Source: Methanothrix sp. (GTDB taxonomy: Archaea > Halobacteriota > Methanosarcinia > Methanotrichales > Methanotrichaceae). Taken from it: DNA of 11,197 bases. Location of the stretch: NCBI GenBank assembly GCA_028688175.1, contig JAQTYS010000072.1, positions 1 to 11,197 of the forward strand. Direction: 5' to 3'. Positions 1 through 6,392 of the stretch are shown in pieces. The position numbers were made by a program, and so were the translations under genes. How positions within the stretch are numbered: the first letter of the stretch is position 1; each line of letters begins with the position of its first letter. Under the pieces are notes generated by a model that had not been told where the DNA came from, did no database searches, and worked only from the letters and a program-made list of their open reading frames with translations.

Positions 1-1124
1 TGGCCCTTCTCCAGCTTCTCTATCTGCTCCTCGCCTCGGGCGGCGAGTTCCCGGAACTGATTGATGGTCTGCCTCATTACGGGCAGAGCTTCCTGCTTGT
101 AGGTGCTGATGGAATCGAGCGCTTCCAGAGCATCGGCAAAGGCAGTCTTCAGCGTCTCGGGAGAGATATTGGCCTGCATTGATCTGTTCTGAATATCCGC
201 TCCCTGGCTCTTCAGCGCTCTTGCTGTTGTGGCGATGATACTGCTCGTGGTCTCATTGAGCATCTCTATCTTCTTCAGGACGATCTTCTGATTATAGAGG
301 GCTCCGGCAACTGTCACTGAGGTCCGCAAAGCGTTGATCGTCACGTTTTGGGCCCTTTCCACCCCGCGCATCAGTTCCTTGTTGTTTCTGATCACAATCT
401 CTGAGGCCATTACGCCCTGCTGGTTGACGACTATCACCTGCTGCATATCCATGATCCTCTGCCGCAGAGGAAACAGGACCTCTTCGGTGACGAATTTGAT
501 CTTTTCCGGGTCTTCGTTCCTGGCTTTGGCCGCTTCGATATGCTTCTCAATCGATTCGTCCATCAGGCTGCCCAGCTCTACCTCTTTCATCAGCTTTCGG
601 GTCAGATCGCGCATTGCCTGCTGCTCTATCTCCAGAGTAGTGTTATCGTTTTTCAGGGTCGTCTTCCCTCTGCTAAGAGAGACGATGATATCCGCGATTG
701 CCGATTCTGCTCTCTGGTATTTGGCAAAATAGGCCCTGACCGGGTCAAAGAGCTTGCCGAGAATGCCGGTCTTGGTGAAATCGATCAGGCTTGGATCCAG
801 ATCTTTCAGCTCCCGGTTAAGGTCCATCAAGCCCTTGGCGACAAGGCCTTCGTCGTCTCCCTCCCTGGATAGCTCCCCGACGGTTATCTGGAGCAGGGAA
901 TTTTTCGCTGCCGAGCGCTTCATCGAGTCGGCACCAAAAGACTCGACAGACAGGAGGATCTCCTTTTTCTTAGCAAATTCATCTATATCCTGGGTCAGAA
1001 GATCAGCGACATTTCTCTCCGCTTGAGCCTGAAGCTGGACTTCCTCTTTGGGTTTCGGCTTGATCTGTTCCAGGATCTCTTTCTTGATTTCAGCCTCATC
1101 AGGCACCTGCATTGTAAAGGCCAT
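1..1124 (-). CDS. telA: TelA-family (toxic anion/tellurite resistance) protein, C-terminus cut by window edge
   Basis: The frame is open from the ATG at 1124 to the window edge (374 codons read by hand), beginning MAFTMQVPDEAEIKKEILEQ. The protein is almost entirely charged, helical and coiled-coil-like, with no signal peptide or membrane segment. It matches the TelA/KlaA family (PF05816) in its central features: an early 'LLTQDIDEF' stretch, 'GILGKLFDPVRAYFAKYQ', a long 'LMDESIEKHIEAA...VLFPLRQRIMDMQQV' helix, the 'NQQGVMASEIVIRNN' stretch, and a late 'RELAARGEEQIEKLEKG' that normally lies near the C-terminus, so only a few residues should be missing. It starts 2 nt after the stop of the VWA gene. 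An AGGAGA ribosome binding site lies inside that gene's end (1132-1137, spacing 7 nt), so the two are translationally linked. Bacterial TelA proteins are linked to tellurite and envelope stress; the biochemical activity is unknown. The family call is strong; a role in tellurite resistance here is not established. Confidence 0.88.
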   Translation of the reverse strand, partial: MAFTMQVPDEAEIKKEILEQIKPKPKEEVQLQAQAERNVADLLTQDIDEFAKKKEILLSVESFGADSMKRSAAKNSLLQITVGELSREGDDEGLVAKGLMDLNRELKDLDPSLIDFTKTGILGKLFDPVRAYFAKYQRAESAIADIIVSLSRGKTTLKNDNTTLEIEQQAMRDLTRKLMKEVELGSLMDESIEKHIEAAKARNEDPEKIKFVTEEVLFPLRQRIMDMQQVIVVNQQGVMASEIVIRNNKELMRGVERAQNVTINALRTSVTVAGALYNQKIVLKKIEMLNETTSSIIATTARALKSQGADIQNRSMQANISPETLKTAFADALEALDSISTYKQEALPVMRQTINQFRELAARGEEQIEKLEKG

Positions 1125-1126
1125 TC

Positions 1127-2839
1127 TTATTTCTCCTGTGATGTCTCGGCATCAAACAGCTTGCCAAGTTTGTAGGCAACATCATCGTTATCGGCATTGA
1201 TGCAGGCTGCCTCATTGATATTGGCGATCTCTTGCAGGGCGGGGATATTTGCATTATAACCGATGGTGTAGATCGGTATTCCAAGGGTCGTCACTATTTG
1301 TCTGATGTCGTCCAGGGAATGGCCCGTATTGGTCTCGCCATCACTGAGAACGAAGATCTTCGGTTTCAGGTTTGGATCAGCATCCGGCCCGGCGGCCTTC
1401 TGATCCCCGAGCATCTTCATGGCCACAGCTATGGCATCGAAGGTTGAAGTGCTGCCTCCTTCCTGGAGGTCATTGACCGCTCCGGCAAACAGGGACCTCT
1501 GGTTGAGATCAAATTTGGAAATTGGCAGATCTATATTGACATCGTTTGAATATGATATCAGGCCAATTAGATTATTTTTGCCGATATTGTTTTGGCCCAT
1601 GAGCAGTGACCGTTTCAATCTGTTGAGCGGCTCGCCTGCCATGCTGCCGGAAACATCGGCCACAAAGACAGCACAAATGGGTTTACCAGTATCTTTATTC
1701 TCTTTCCAAAGGTTTTGGGCCTGAATGATCACATCACCGCTGACAGATTCCGCTTTGGGCTGATAATCATCCAGACCGTTGAAACCATATTTGGTGGCCA
1801 GGGTCTGATACTTATCCTGCTGGGCGAATTCGATGAACTTGCTCAGTATCTTCATTTTATCCGCCGAAAGTTCGCCGATGGCATACACCGGGCTGTCATG
1901 TCTTATGCCGAAGGGAATGAATTCGTAGGACCTGATCTCCGGGGTATTCAAATAGGTCTGGTACTCCAGAATGAAACCATCCAGGGCTCCTGATTTGGCA
2001 GCCTCTCTCATCTGCAGAGTGGTGTAGGCAACCACAGGGACGTTGGCCTGGAAGCTTTCGAATCCTGCGATTGCTTTGTTGCTCAGCGGGTCGCTGCTGT
2101 CAAAGGTCTGCAGAGCGGAGATCAAAAAGTTCAGACCGGTTGAGCTGGCAAGAGGATTGGTGTATCCCATCTGCAGCTCGTTGGCTATGACGGCATCGAT
2201 AACCGTCTTGATGTTTACTGCCCCATATTTAGCAGTCAGTTCATCCTTCTTGGCCTTGGTGATCAGGATTCCGGCTACATTGCCGGCAAGCCTCTTCTGC
2301 ACCAGCTGGGCTTTGACCCCTTTGGAGATGATCAGTTTGCCCCAGAGCTCATTGGATGGCGTGTAGGCGTCCGGCAGATACTTTCCGGAGGTGATGTAGT
2401 CCGTGCCGTCTCCGGAAGCTATCTCTCTTAGACTAACTGATGCCCTTTTGCCGTCGATCATTATTGCGGCATTATTGAAGTCCCTGGCCACCTCTGCCAG
2501 CCATCCATCGGTGCCGCTGCCCGCCTTTTCCGGCGAGGAGAATATCTCGATATAGCTGGGCGTGTTGCTGTTTACCCTCAGGGGGTACTTGGAGATATCG
2601 GGCAGGACATCTATCGGATCTACGGTCGCAATAGTAACAGTGCCCTTAGGATGATCGACAATCTTTACTTTGATATCCTGGACGATCGAGTCAAGCTCCT
2701 GGACCGCCCAGTCCAGGGATTTCTGGCCATCAATACCACCGCCCGGCCCAAATTTTCCTGCTATCAATACTATGATAAATACTAAAAACGCGGCCCCAAT
2801 TATTTTTAAAATTATATTTTTATCTTTTTCATTCATCAT
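1127..2839 (-). CDS. Membrane-anchored protein with solute-binding-like region and von Willebrand factor A domain
   Basis: 570 residues. A hydrophobic segment at about residues 9-27 with no lipobox cysteine looks like an uncleaved signal anchor, placing the rest outside the cell. Residues about 85-360 resemble a type 2 periplasmic binding protein: 'WLAEVARDFN' at 113-122, 'NPLASSTGLNFL' at 228-239 and 'PVYAIGELS' at 317-325. A C-terminal VWA domain (about 386-565) has a complete metal-ion-dependent adhesion site: D395-x-S397-x-S399, T464 and D500. Such VWA domains bind a divalent metal and a protein partner. The start is set by a GAGGAGG site (2846-2852) six nt before the first of two tandem ATGs. 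It lies 24 nt after the XpaC-like gene and 2 nt before telA, so all three are probably co-transcribed. Inference: an external sensor or adhesion-type scaffold that works with the membrane and TelA partners. The bound ligand cannot be told from sequence. Confidence 0.85.
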   Translation of the reverse strand: MMNEKDKNIILKIIGAAFLVFIIVLIAGKFGPGGGIDGQKSLDWAVQELDSIVQDIKVKIVDHPKGTVTIATVDPIDVLPDISKYPLRVNSNTPSYIEIFSSPEKAGSGTDGWLAEVARDFNNAAIMIDGKRASVSLREIASGDGTDYITSGKYLPDAYTPSNELWGKLIISKGVKAQLVQKRLAGNVAGILITKAKKDELTAKYGAVNIKTVIDAVIANELQMGYTNPLASSTGLNFLISALQTFDSSDPLSNKAIAGFESFQANVPVVAYTTLQMREAAKSGALDGFILEYQTYLNTPEIRSYEFIPFGIRHDSPVYAIGELSADKMKILSKFIEFAQQDKYQTLATKYGFNGLDDYQPKAESVSGDVIIQAQNLWKENKDTGKPICAVFVADVSGSMAGEPLNRLKRSLLMGQNNIGKNNLIGLISYSNDVNIDLPISKFDLNQRSLFAGAVNDLQEGGSTSTFDAIAVAMKMLGDQKAAGPDADPNLKPKIFVLSDGETNTGHSLDDIRQIVTTLGIPIYTIGYNANIPALQEIANINEAACINADNDDVAYKLGKLFDAETSQEK

Positions 2840-2863
2840 TTTGGTCCTCCTCTTATCACTTCA

Positions 2864-3685
2864 TCACTTCTTGTAGTACTTCAGCTGCCCTATCAAATCA
2901 TCGATCATTTCCGTCATCTGACCGCGCTGGACGCTCTCCGGGCATTTCAGGTCTGAGATTCCGAACATCAGCTTATCCAGCATCAATAGGATCTGTTCAT
3001 TATCTTCCGCAGCGGATTTGATGGATGACTCATAATTGTTGTAAACGGCAAGCTTTTCCTCGACTGTTGACTTCAAAACATCCTCTGCATTTCGACCGTT
3101 CCTGATAAAATTATAGTCTTCTCCATCGAACGCATCCAGCTTATTGAGGATGATTTGGATATTGGCAAAAAAAGCGTTCTTCGCCTCGGCGATGGCAGAG
3201 GCAAATTTGTTGCAGGTGATTTCTGATTCGCCGAAGATCTGCGCGAGGATGATCATGATGTTTTTGGTCTTTTTTTCCAGCCGGGCAATCTGATCGATTG
3301 TCAGCTCGATGATGTCTTCGAACTCATTCATCCCACGGTGCTTGATCAATTCCTCTTTGTAGTATTCCTCTCTCGGGATCGGTTTATCGGGCTCAGCCAT
3401 GAGCCTGTAATTTCCGTAGATTATCCCCACGGCGCTTAAAAAAATCATAGTCCAGCCAAAGGCAGCTTCTAATGCACTTCTTCCAAAAAGCTCTATTCCC
3501 AGAAATCCTGGCGAGAAGACGATTATGCAGGCCGCGGCGATGCCAAGATTCAATCCTACTATTTTTATCTGCTTTTTTCTTTCCGGATTATTGATAAGTC
3601 CATCCGCGACCGATAGCATTGATGCATCGCTGCCAAGAACAGATCCACTGCCCTCTGAATCGCTTCTGCGTCCGCTTCTGGTCAT
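2864..3685 (-). CDS. Two-helix membrane protein with long helical cytoplasmic tail, XpaC-like
   Basis: 273 residues. A Ser/Gly-rich N-terminal tail (1-35) is followed by two predicted membrane helices (about 41-59 and 74-93) and then about 175 mostly charged, helical residues with coiled-coil character ('IARLEKKTKNIMIILAQI' at 133-150, and 'EEKLAVYNNYESSIKSAAED' near 209-228). This layout, and its place upstream of a telA gene, fit the XpaC family (5-bromo-4-chloroindolyl phosphate hydrolysis protein), which neighbours telA-like genes in Firmicutes (xpaC-yaaN in Bacillus subtilis). I cannot see a motif that proves membership, so the name rests on topology plus context. AGGGAGAAG (3688-3696) before the ATG at 3685 is a good ribosome binding site. 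First gene of the predicted three-gene operon, 71 nt after the mcrC stop on the same strand. Likely role: membrane anchor or signal partner for TelA. An unrelated helical membrane protein is the main alternative. Confidence 0.6.
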   Translation of the reverse strand: MTRSGRRSDSEGSGSVLGSDASMLSVADGLINNPERKKQIKIVGLNLGIAAACIIVFSPGFLGIELFGRSALEAAFGWTMIFLSAVGIIYGNYRLMAEPDKPIPREEYYKEELIKHRGMNEFEDIIELTIDQIARLEKKTKNIMIILAQIFGESEITCNKFASAIAEAKNAFFANIQIILNKLDAFDGEDYNFIRNGRNAEDVLKSTVEEKLAVYNNYESSIKSAAEDNEQILLMLDKLMFGISDLKCPESVQRGQMTEMIDDLIGQLKYYKK

Positions 3686-3726
3686 GACTTCTCCCTAAAA
3701 ATATATGAGGCCATCAGGGTACTTGG

Positions 3727-3740
3727 CGAAATAGTTTTTG
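3727..3740 (-). promoter_or_regulatory. Possible TATA element for the XpaC-VWA-TelA operon
   Basis: On the minus strand the gap after mcrC reads CAAAAACTATTTCG here, an A/T-rich element about 48 nt before the xpaC-like ATG. Transcription starting some 25 nt downstream would give a short leader holding the ribosome binding site. A second A/T-rich stretch (3699-3708) is too close to the start codon to be its TATA box. Weak match, so read-through from mcrC is equally possible. Confidence 0.25.
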
Positions 3741-3756
3741 GATGAGTCTATGCCAG

Positions 3757-4407
3757 CTATTTCTTCTTTTTCCTGGCTTCCTCAGCCTCACGGGCGTTGA
3801 TCTCTGCCAGATGCTTGTTCAAGACCTTGGCCAGCGTGTTGAGCTTGACTCTGGTACAGGTAGCACCGCGAGTTATGCCGGTTACGATATCCACTACCTC
3901 GCCTTTTGTCTGTGTCTTCTGATAGGCCGGTTTGACCGCGCGTGTCTTGATGCCCTCTTTGGCAAAATCCTCCATATCCATGGGACACTGGGCCACCACC
4001 ACCACGGGAATTTCTATCTGTGCCAGGACCTCCTTGGCCTTGGAGATGACATGGGAGCGCACATTGCCCAGATGCAGAACGGCGATCTTATGGCGCGCTA
4101 CCTGTTCCAGCTCCCTCTCGTTCAGCCCGAAGGTGGGGCCGTAGCCTCGCGAAGCCTGGGGAAAGCTCTCCGGAACTCCGGTTCCTGCCTCCAAAACCAG
4201 TACGCTGGTCTGAATCCCCTCCCGGCGAAGCCCATAGGTCATCTCGCATACGGGTTTGGTGATGTGACGCCTTCCCGGAGACATGGCTATGGCGATCACA
4301 TCCGGCTTTGTCGCCTCAGAGAGCGTGCCCCTCTGGGCCAGCCCGCCACCCTTGGCCAGGCCCATGCTCTCCCGGCAATCCACCACCTGAGTTGCCCTGC
4401 CAATCAT
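3757..4407 (-). CDS. mcrC: McrC, methyl-coenzyme M reductase accessory/activation protein
   Basis: 216 residues from the ATG at 4407. The N-terminus MIGRATQVVDCRESMGLAKG and the block 'MSPGRRHITKPVCE' followed by 'TYGLRREGIQTSVLVLEAG' are the hallmark of McrC. McrC is encoded in or near mcr operons and is found in the ATP-dependent complex that reductively activates the Ni-F430 enzyme methyl-CoM reductase. The frame stays open 43 codons further upstream, but that extension overlaps dphB, lacks family similarity and would lie upstream of the TATA box, so 4407 is preferred. The C-terminus is a lysine/glutamate-rich tail ending in KKKK. No mcrB, D, G or A gene is adjacent: the gene stands divergent from dphB and 71 nt ahead of the XpaC-VWA-TelA genes. 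Identification is firm; any functional link to its neighbours is inference. Confidence 0.94.
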   Translation of the reverse strand: MIGRATQVVDCRESMGLAKGGGLAQRGTLSEATKPDVIAIAMSPGRRHITKPVCEMTYGLRREGIQTSVLVLEAGTGVPESFPQASRGYGPTFGLNERELEQVARHKIAVLHLGNVRSHVISKAKEVLAQIEIPVVVVAQCPMDMEDFAKEGIKTRAVKPAYQKTQTKGEVVDIVTGITRGATCTRVKLNTLAKVLNKHLAEINAREAEEARKKKK

Positions 4408-4430
4408 GCTGCTTATTTGCGGTGGGATGG

Positions 4431-4437
4431 AATATAG
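4431..4437 (-). promoter_or_regulatory. TATA box of mcrC
   Basis: The minus strand reads TCTATATTCC around this position. Its centre is 27 nt from the A of the mcrC ATG at 4407, the normal archaeal TATA-to-start distance, and there is no Shine-Dalgarno sequence between. This predicts a leaderless or nearly leaderless mcrC mRNA and supports the chosen start. Confidence 0.55.
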
Positions 4438-4454
4438 ACTTGACGAAAGGAGCG

Positions 4455-4462
4455 TTTTTAAA
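4455..4462 (+). promoter_or_regulatory. TATA box of dphB
   Basis: TTTTTAAA, preceded by a purine-rich BRE-like stretch (4444-4452), is centred 25 nt before the dphB ATG. It lies about 20 bp from the oppositely oriented mcrC TATA element, so the two initiation complexes would be close enough to interfere. Confidence 0.5.
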
Positions 4463-4483
4463 CTAGAGCGATGAGAAACAGAT

Positions 4484-5287
4484 ATGCTTATCTTCATTGG
4501 CCTGGGGCTGTACGACGAGCAGGATATCTCCGTCAAAGGCCTGGATGCGGTTCGCGGCGCAGATCTGGTTTATGCTGAGTTTTACACCTCCCGGCTGATG
4601 GGGGCGACTTTTGAGACGCTGGAGGCATTTTATGGCCGTAAGATACACCCACTCTCCCGCCAGCAGGTAGAGGTGGATCCTTCCTGGATGGAGGATGCCC
4701 TTGACAAGGACGTGGCCTTCCTGGTGGGAGGCGACGCCATGGTCTCCACCACCCATCTGGACCTGCGGCTGCGAGCTGCCCAGATGGGCATTAAGACGCG
4801 GGTGATTCACTCCTCTTCCATTGTCACCGCCGTATCGGGACTATGCGGCCTGCAAAACTATCGTTTCGGCAGATCCACTACCATCCCCTTTCCCTATATC
4901 TCGCGGGGCAAGCGTATAATTCCCCAGACGCCCTACCAGGTATTGACTGAGAACCTGGATCGCAATTTGCATACCATGCTCTTCCTGGATATTCAGAGCG
5001 ATTGCACAGAGCGCTATATGACAGTAAATGAAGGAGCAGCGCTCCTCCTGGAGATGGAGCAGGTCGCCGGAGGGCATCTCCTGGACGGCAGTCTGGGAAT
5101 AGGCATTGCTCGGGCGGGCTCGGATGACGCTACGGTGAAGGCGGATCTACTGTCCCGTCTGCAAAGCTATGACTTTGGCGGACCCTTGCATATTCTGATC
5201 GTCCCTGCCAAGCTGCACTTCATGGAAGCACAGGCTTTAGCGGTACTGGCAGACGCGCCTGAAGATGCCGTAAAATGCGCGGACTGA
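4484..5287 (+). CDS. dphB: Diphthine synthase (EF-2 diphthamide biosynthesis methyltransferase)
   Basis: 267 residues, the normal length for archaeal DphB. This SAM-dependent enzyme trimethylates the 3-amino-3-carboxypropyl group on a histidine of translation elongation factor 2, a step toward diphthamide. It belongs to the tetrapyrrole-methylase fold. Visible family blocks are 'MLIFIGLGLYDEQDISVKGL' at 1-20, 'GADLVYAEFYTS' at 25-36, the SAM loop 'VGGDAMVSTTHLDLRLRA' at 81-98, 'VIHSSSIVTAVSGLCGLQNY' at 107-126, 'RFGRSTTIPFP' at 127-137 and the C-terminal 'PLHILIVPAKLHFMEAQAL' at 234-252. The start agrees with the family N-terminus and with the TATA box 25 nt upstream; a weak GATGAG lies nine nt before the ATG. 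Divergent from mcrC and followed by queD after 69 nt on the same strand. Confidence 0.95.
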   Translation: MLIFIGLGLYDEQDISVKGLDAVRGADLVYAEFYTSRLMGATFETLEAFYGRKIHPLSRQQVEVDPSWMEDALDKDVAFLVGGDAMVSTTHLDLRLRAAQMGIKTRVIHSSSIVTAVSGLCGLQNYRFGRSTTIPFPYISRGKRIIPQTPYQVLTENLDRNLHTMLFLDIQSDCTERYMTVNEGAALLLEMEQVAGGHLLDGSLGIGIARAGSDDATVKADLLSRLQSYDFGGPLHILIVPAKLHFMEAQALAVLADAPEDAVKCAD

Positions 5288-5291
5288 AAAG

Positions 5292-5301
5292 CTATTAATA
5301 T
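5292..5301 (+). promoter_or_regulatory. Possible TATA box of queD
   Basis: CTATTAATAT just after the dphB stop could start transcription near 5322-5327, giving a leader of about 30 nt that contains the GGAGG ribosome binding site (5341-5345) of queD. Co-transcription with dphB is also possible. Confidence 0.4.
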
Positions 5302-5356
5302 GAAAGATGCTGCATGAATTTGATGAAATTGATATACGCAGGAGGCGTGCCCAGGA

Positions 5357-5704
5357 ATGAAGCTCGGACTTATCACGGAGTTTGATGCTGCTCACAGCCT
5401 GCCCGGCTACCAGGGCAAGTGCGCCAATCTGCATGGCCATACCTACCAGGTGGAGATTGTGGTGGAAGGGGATGTGGGCGAGGACGGCTTTGTCATGGAT
5501 TTTTATAAGCTAAAGAAGATCATTGCCGTAGCACTCGATGATCTCGACCACAGCTACCTGAATGATGTTTTGCCTAATCCTACAGCAGAGACGATCGCCC
5601 AGTGGATCTCGGATCGGCTGAAAAGAGATATGATGGGCACTGCCGTTCAACTACTTTCCTTGAAACTCTGGGAAGGAAAGAACAAATGGGTGATGATCGA
5701 CTGA
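5357..5704 (+). CDS. queD: QueD-type 6-carboxytetrahydropterin synthase (PTPS family)
   Basis: 115 residues, a compact member of the 6-pyruvoyl-tetrahydropterin synthase fold. The zinc ligands are H13 (FDAAHSL), H26 and H28 (HGH). The catalytic C22 sits in CxxxHGH, the signature of QueD rather than of PTPS-III, which has Glu there. D64-H65 (DDLDH) and E106 (KLWEGKNKW) complete the active site. QueD converts 7,8-dihydroneopterin triphosphate to 6-carboxytetrahydropterin, the precursor that QueE and QueC take to preQ0. In Archaea this feeds archaeosine at tRNA position 15. No other queuosine/archaeosine gene is visible here. The start is supported by GGAGG (5341-5345) and the conserved MKLGLITEFDAAH N-terminus. 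The stop codon directly abuts that of the next gene on the opposite strand, with no intergenic base. A pterin-biosynthetic PTPS role is the less likely alternative. Confidence 0.88.
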   Translation: MKLGLITEFDAAHSLPGYQGKCANLHGHTYQVEIVVEGDVGEDGFVMDFYKLKKIIAVALDDLDHSYLNDVLPNPTAETIAQWISDRLKRDMMGTAVQLLSLKLWEGKNKWVMID

Positions 5705-6106
5705 TTATTGGGTAGCAGTCAGATCCCAGGATTTGGATGCTTCTGGATTCTCCTTCAGCTCCTTAATCCGGGCAGCTGCCTGCTCATCATAGTACTTTTT
5801 ATATTTATCTTCTTTCTCGTGGCTGCTCCACGACGCCAATTTTTTGTCCAGGGCTTCGAACATGTACTTTTCCGCGGCCTTAACCGTTTCCAGGTCGCCT
5901 CTGAGCACTAGTATCTCTCTGTCCATTACTTCTCCGGTCATCTCCATCTTGCCGGGACGGCGGATGAGGTCGAGTTCGAAATTTTCCACAATCTCGCGGA
6001 TTACGGTGACAGGCATGCTCAGGGGGATCGCCAGGTCGTAAAGCCCTTTCAAATCTTCAGCATTTTCTTTTTGAGGAGTGTTCATATTTTCCATGATAAA
6101 TGTCAT
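5705..6106 (-). CDS. Conserved-looking small protein of unknown function
   Basis: 133 residues; I do not recognise the family. Residues about 19-90 read as a small alpha/beta domain: a hydrophobic strand 'LYDLAIPLSM', a helix 'VTVIREIVENFELDLI', a basic turn 'RRPGKMEMTGEV', a strand 'REILVLRGD' and a helix 'LETVKAAEKYMFEALDKKL'. This resembles NIL-like or ferredoxin-like regulatory folds, but only in outline. The last 40 residues are highly charged and helical. There is no signal peptide, membrane segment or cysteine, so it is probably cytoplasmic. The start is uncertain: ATGs at 6106, 6094 and 6085 are all in frame with no clear ribosome binding site. Codon use and GC look like the neighbours, and the frame is far longer than chance would favour in this strand context, so it is likely a real gene. 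A GC-rich hairpin lies upstream. Confidence 0.72.
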   Translation of the reverse strand: MTFIMENMNTPQKENAEDLKGLYDLAIPLSMPVTVIREIVENFELDLIRRPGKMEMTGEVMDREILVLRGDLETVKAAEKYMFEALDKKLASWSSHEKEDKYKKYYDEQAAARIKELKENPEASKSWDLTATQ

Positions 6107-6133
6107 TCTTGCCTTGATTTAAGGTTGTCGAAG

Positions 6134-6163
6134 AGCCGCGCTATGCGTTGATGCGGCGCGGCT
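6134..6163. repeat. GC-rich inverted repeat (hairpin) upstream of the 133-residue gene
   Basis: AGCCGCGC (6134-6141) and GCGCGGCT (6156-6163) are perfect 8-bp arms around a 14-nt loop. On the minus strand the hairpin ends 28 nt before the first ATG of the 133-residue gene, downstream of an A/T-rich stretch near 6190-6213 that could be its promoter. It would then sit in the 5' leader. No T-run follows on either strand, so it does not look like an intrinsic terminator. A protein-binding palindrome is the alternative. Confidence 0.5.
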
Positions 6164-6273
6164 GGATTGGCTACATTGGACCTGTTAGTGTCTTTTTTAG
6201 CCGAAAAATAAGGTTTTCACCTCTTACGGGCCCCATCTCAAAACTGATCTGGAGTACCTAGGAAGGGAAACAG

Positions 6274-6281
6274 TTATTAAT
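6274..6281 (+). promoter_or_regulatory. TATA box of tRNA-Ile
   Basis: TTATTAAT, preceded by the purine-rich GGAAGGGAAA (6261-6270, BRE-like), lies 27-34 nt before the mature tRNA 5' end. This is the usual archaeal position for a tRNA promoter with a very short 5' leader. The rest of the 6107-6307 gap holds the hairpin and A/T-rich sequence only. Confidence 0.5.
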
Positions 6282-6307
6282 GGGATCATCAATGCAAAGT
6301 GCGGATC

Positions 6308-6381
6308 GGGCCCGTAGCTTAGCCAGGTTGAGCGCACGGCTGATAACCGTGAGGTCACGCGTTCAAATCGCGTCGGGCCCA
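6308..6381 (+). tRNA. tRNA-Ile (anticodon GAT)
   Basis: A complete 74-nt cloverleaf can be folded by hand. The acceptor stem is GGGCCCG (6308-6314) with CGGGCCC (6374-6380) and discriminator A6381. The anticodon stem is CACGG/CCGTG around the loop CTGATAA, with anticodon GAT at 6342-6344. The T stem is ACGCG (6357-6361) with CGCGT (6369-6373) around TTCAAAT. The 3' CCA is not encoded, so it is added after transcription. No intron is seen. TTTT at 6382-6385 may serve as a weak terminator. It faces the DUF2124-like gene, whose stop is only 11 bp away. Confidence 0.95.
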
Positions 6382-6392
6382 TTTTCATAAAT

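Noticed and set aside
334..1026. Plus-strand open frames of 90-132 codons across the telA region
   Set aside because: They are antisense to the continuous TelA frame and translate to Ser/Ile/Phe-rich sequence without domains.
3742..4437. 231-codon plus-strand open frame opposite mcrC
   Set aside because: It is the antisense shadow of a confidently identified mcrC; its translation is rich in His/Cys/Leu in a low-complexity way and has no family features.
4408..4536. Upstream extension of the mcrC frame by 43 codons
   Set aside because: It overlaps the dphB start, runs through both TATA elements and has a Ser-rich sequence absent from McrC proteins.
6225..6236. GGGCCCC near 6229, resembling the tRNA acceptor-stem sequence and so a possible attachment-site remnant
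   Set aside because: The match is only about 7 bases of GC-rich sequence, with no longer duplication of the tRNA 3' end and no integrase in the window.
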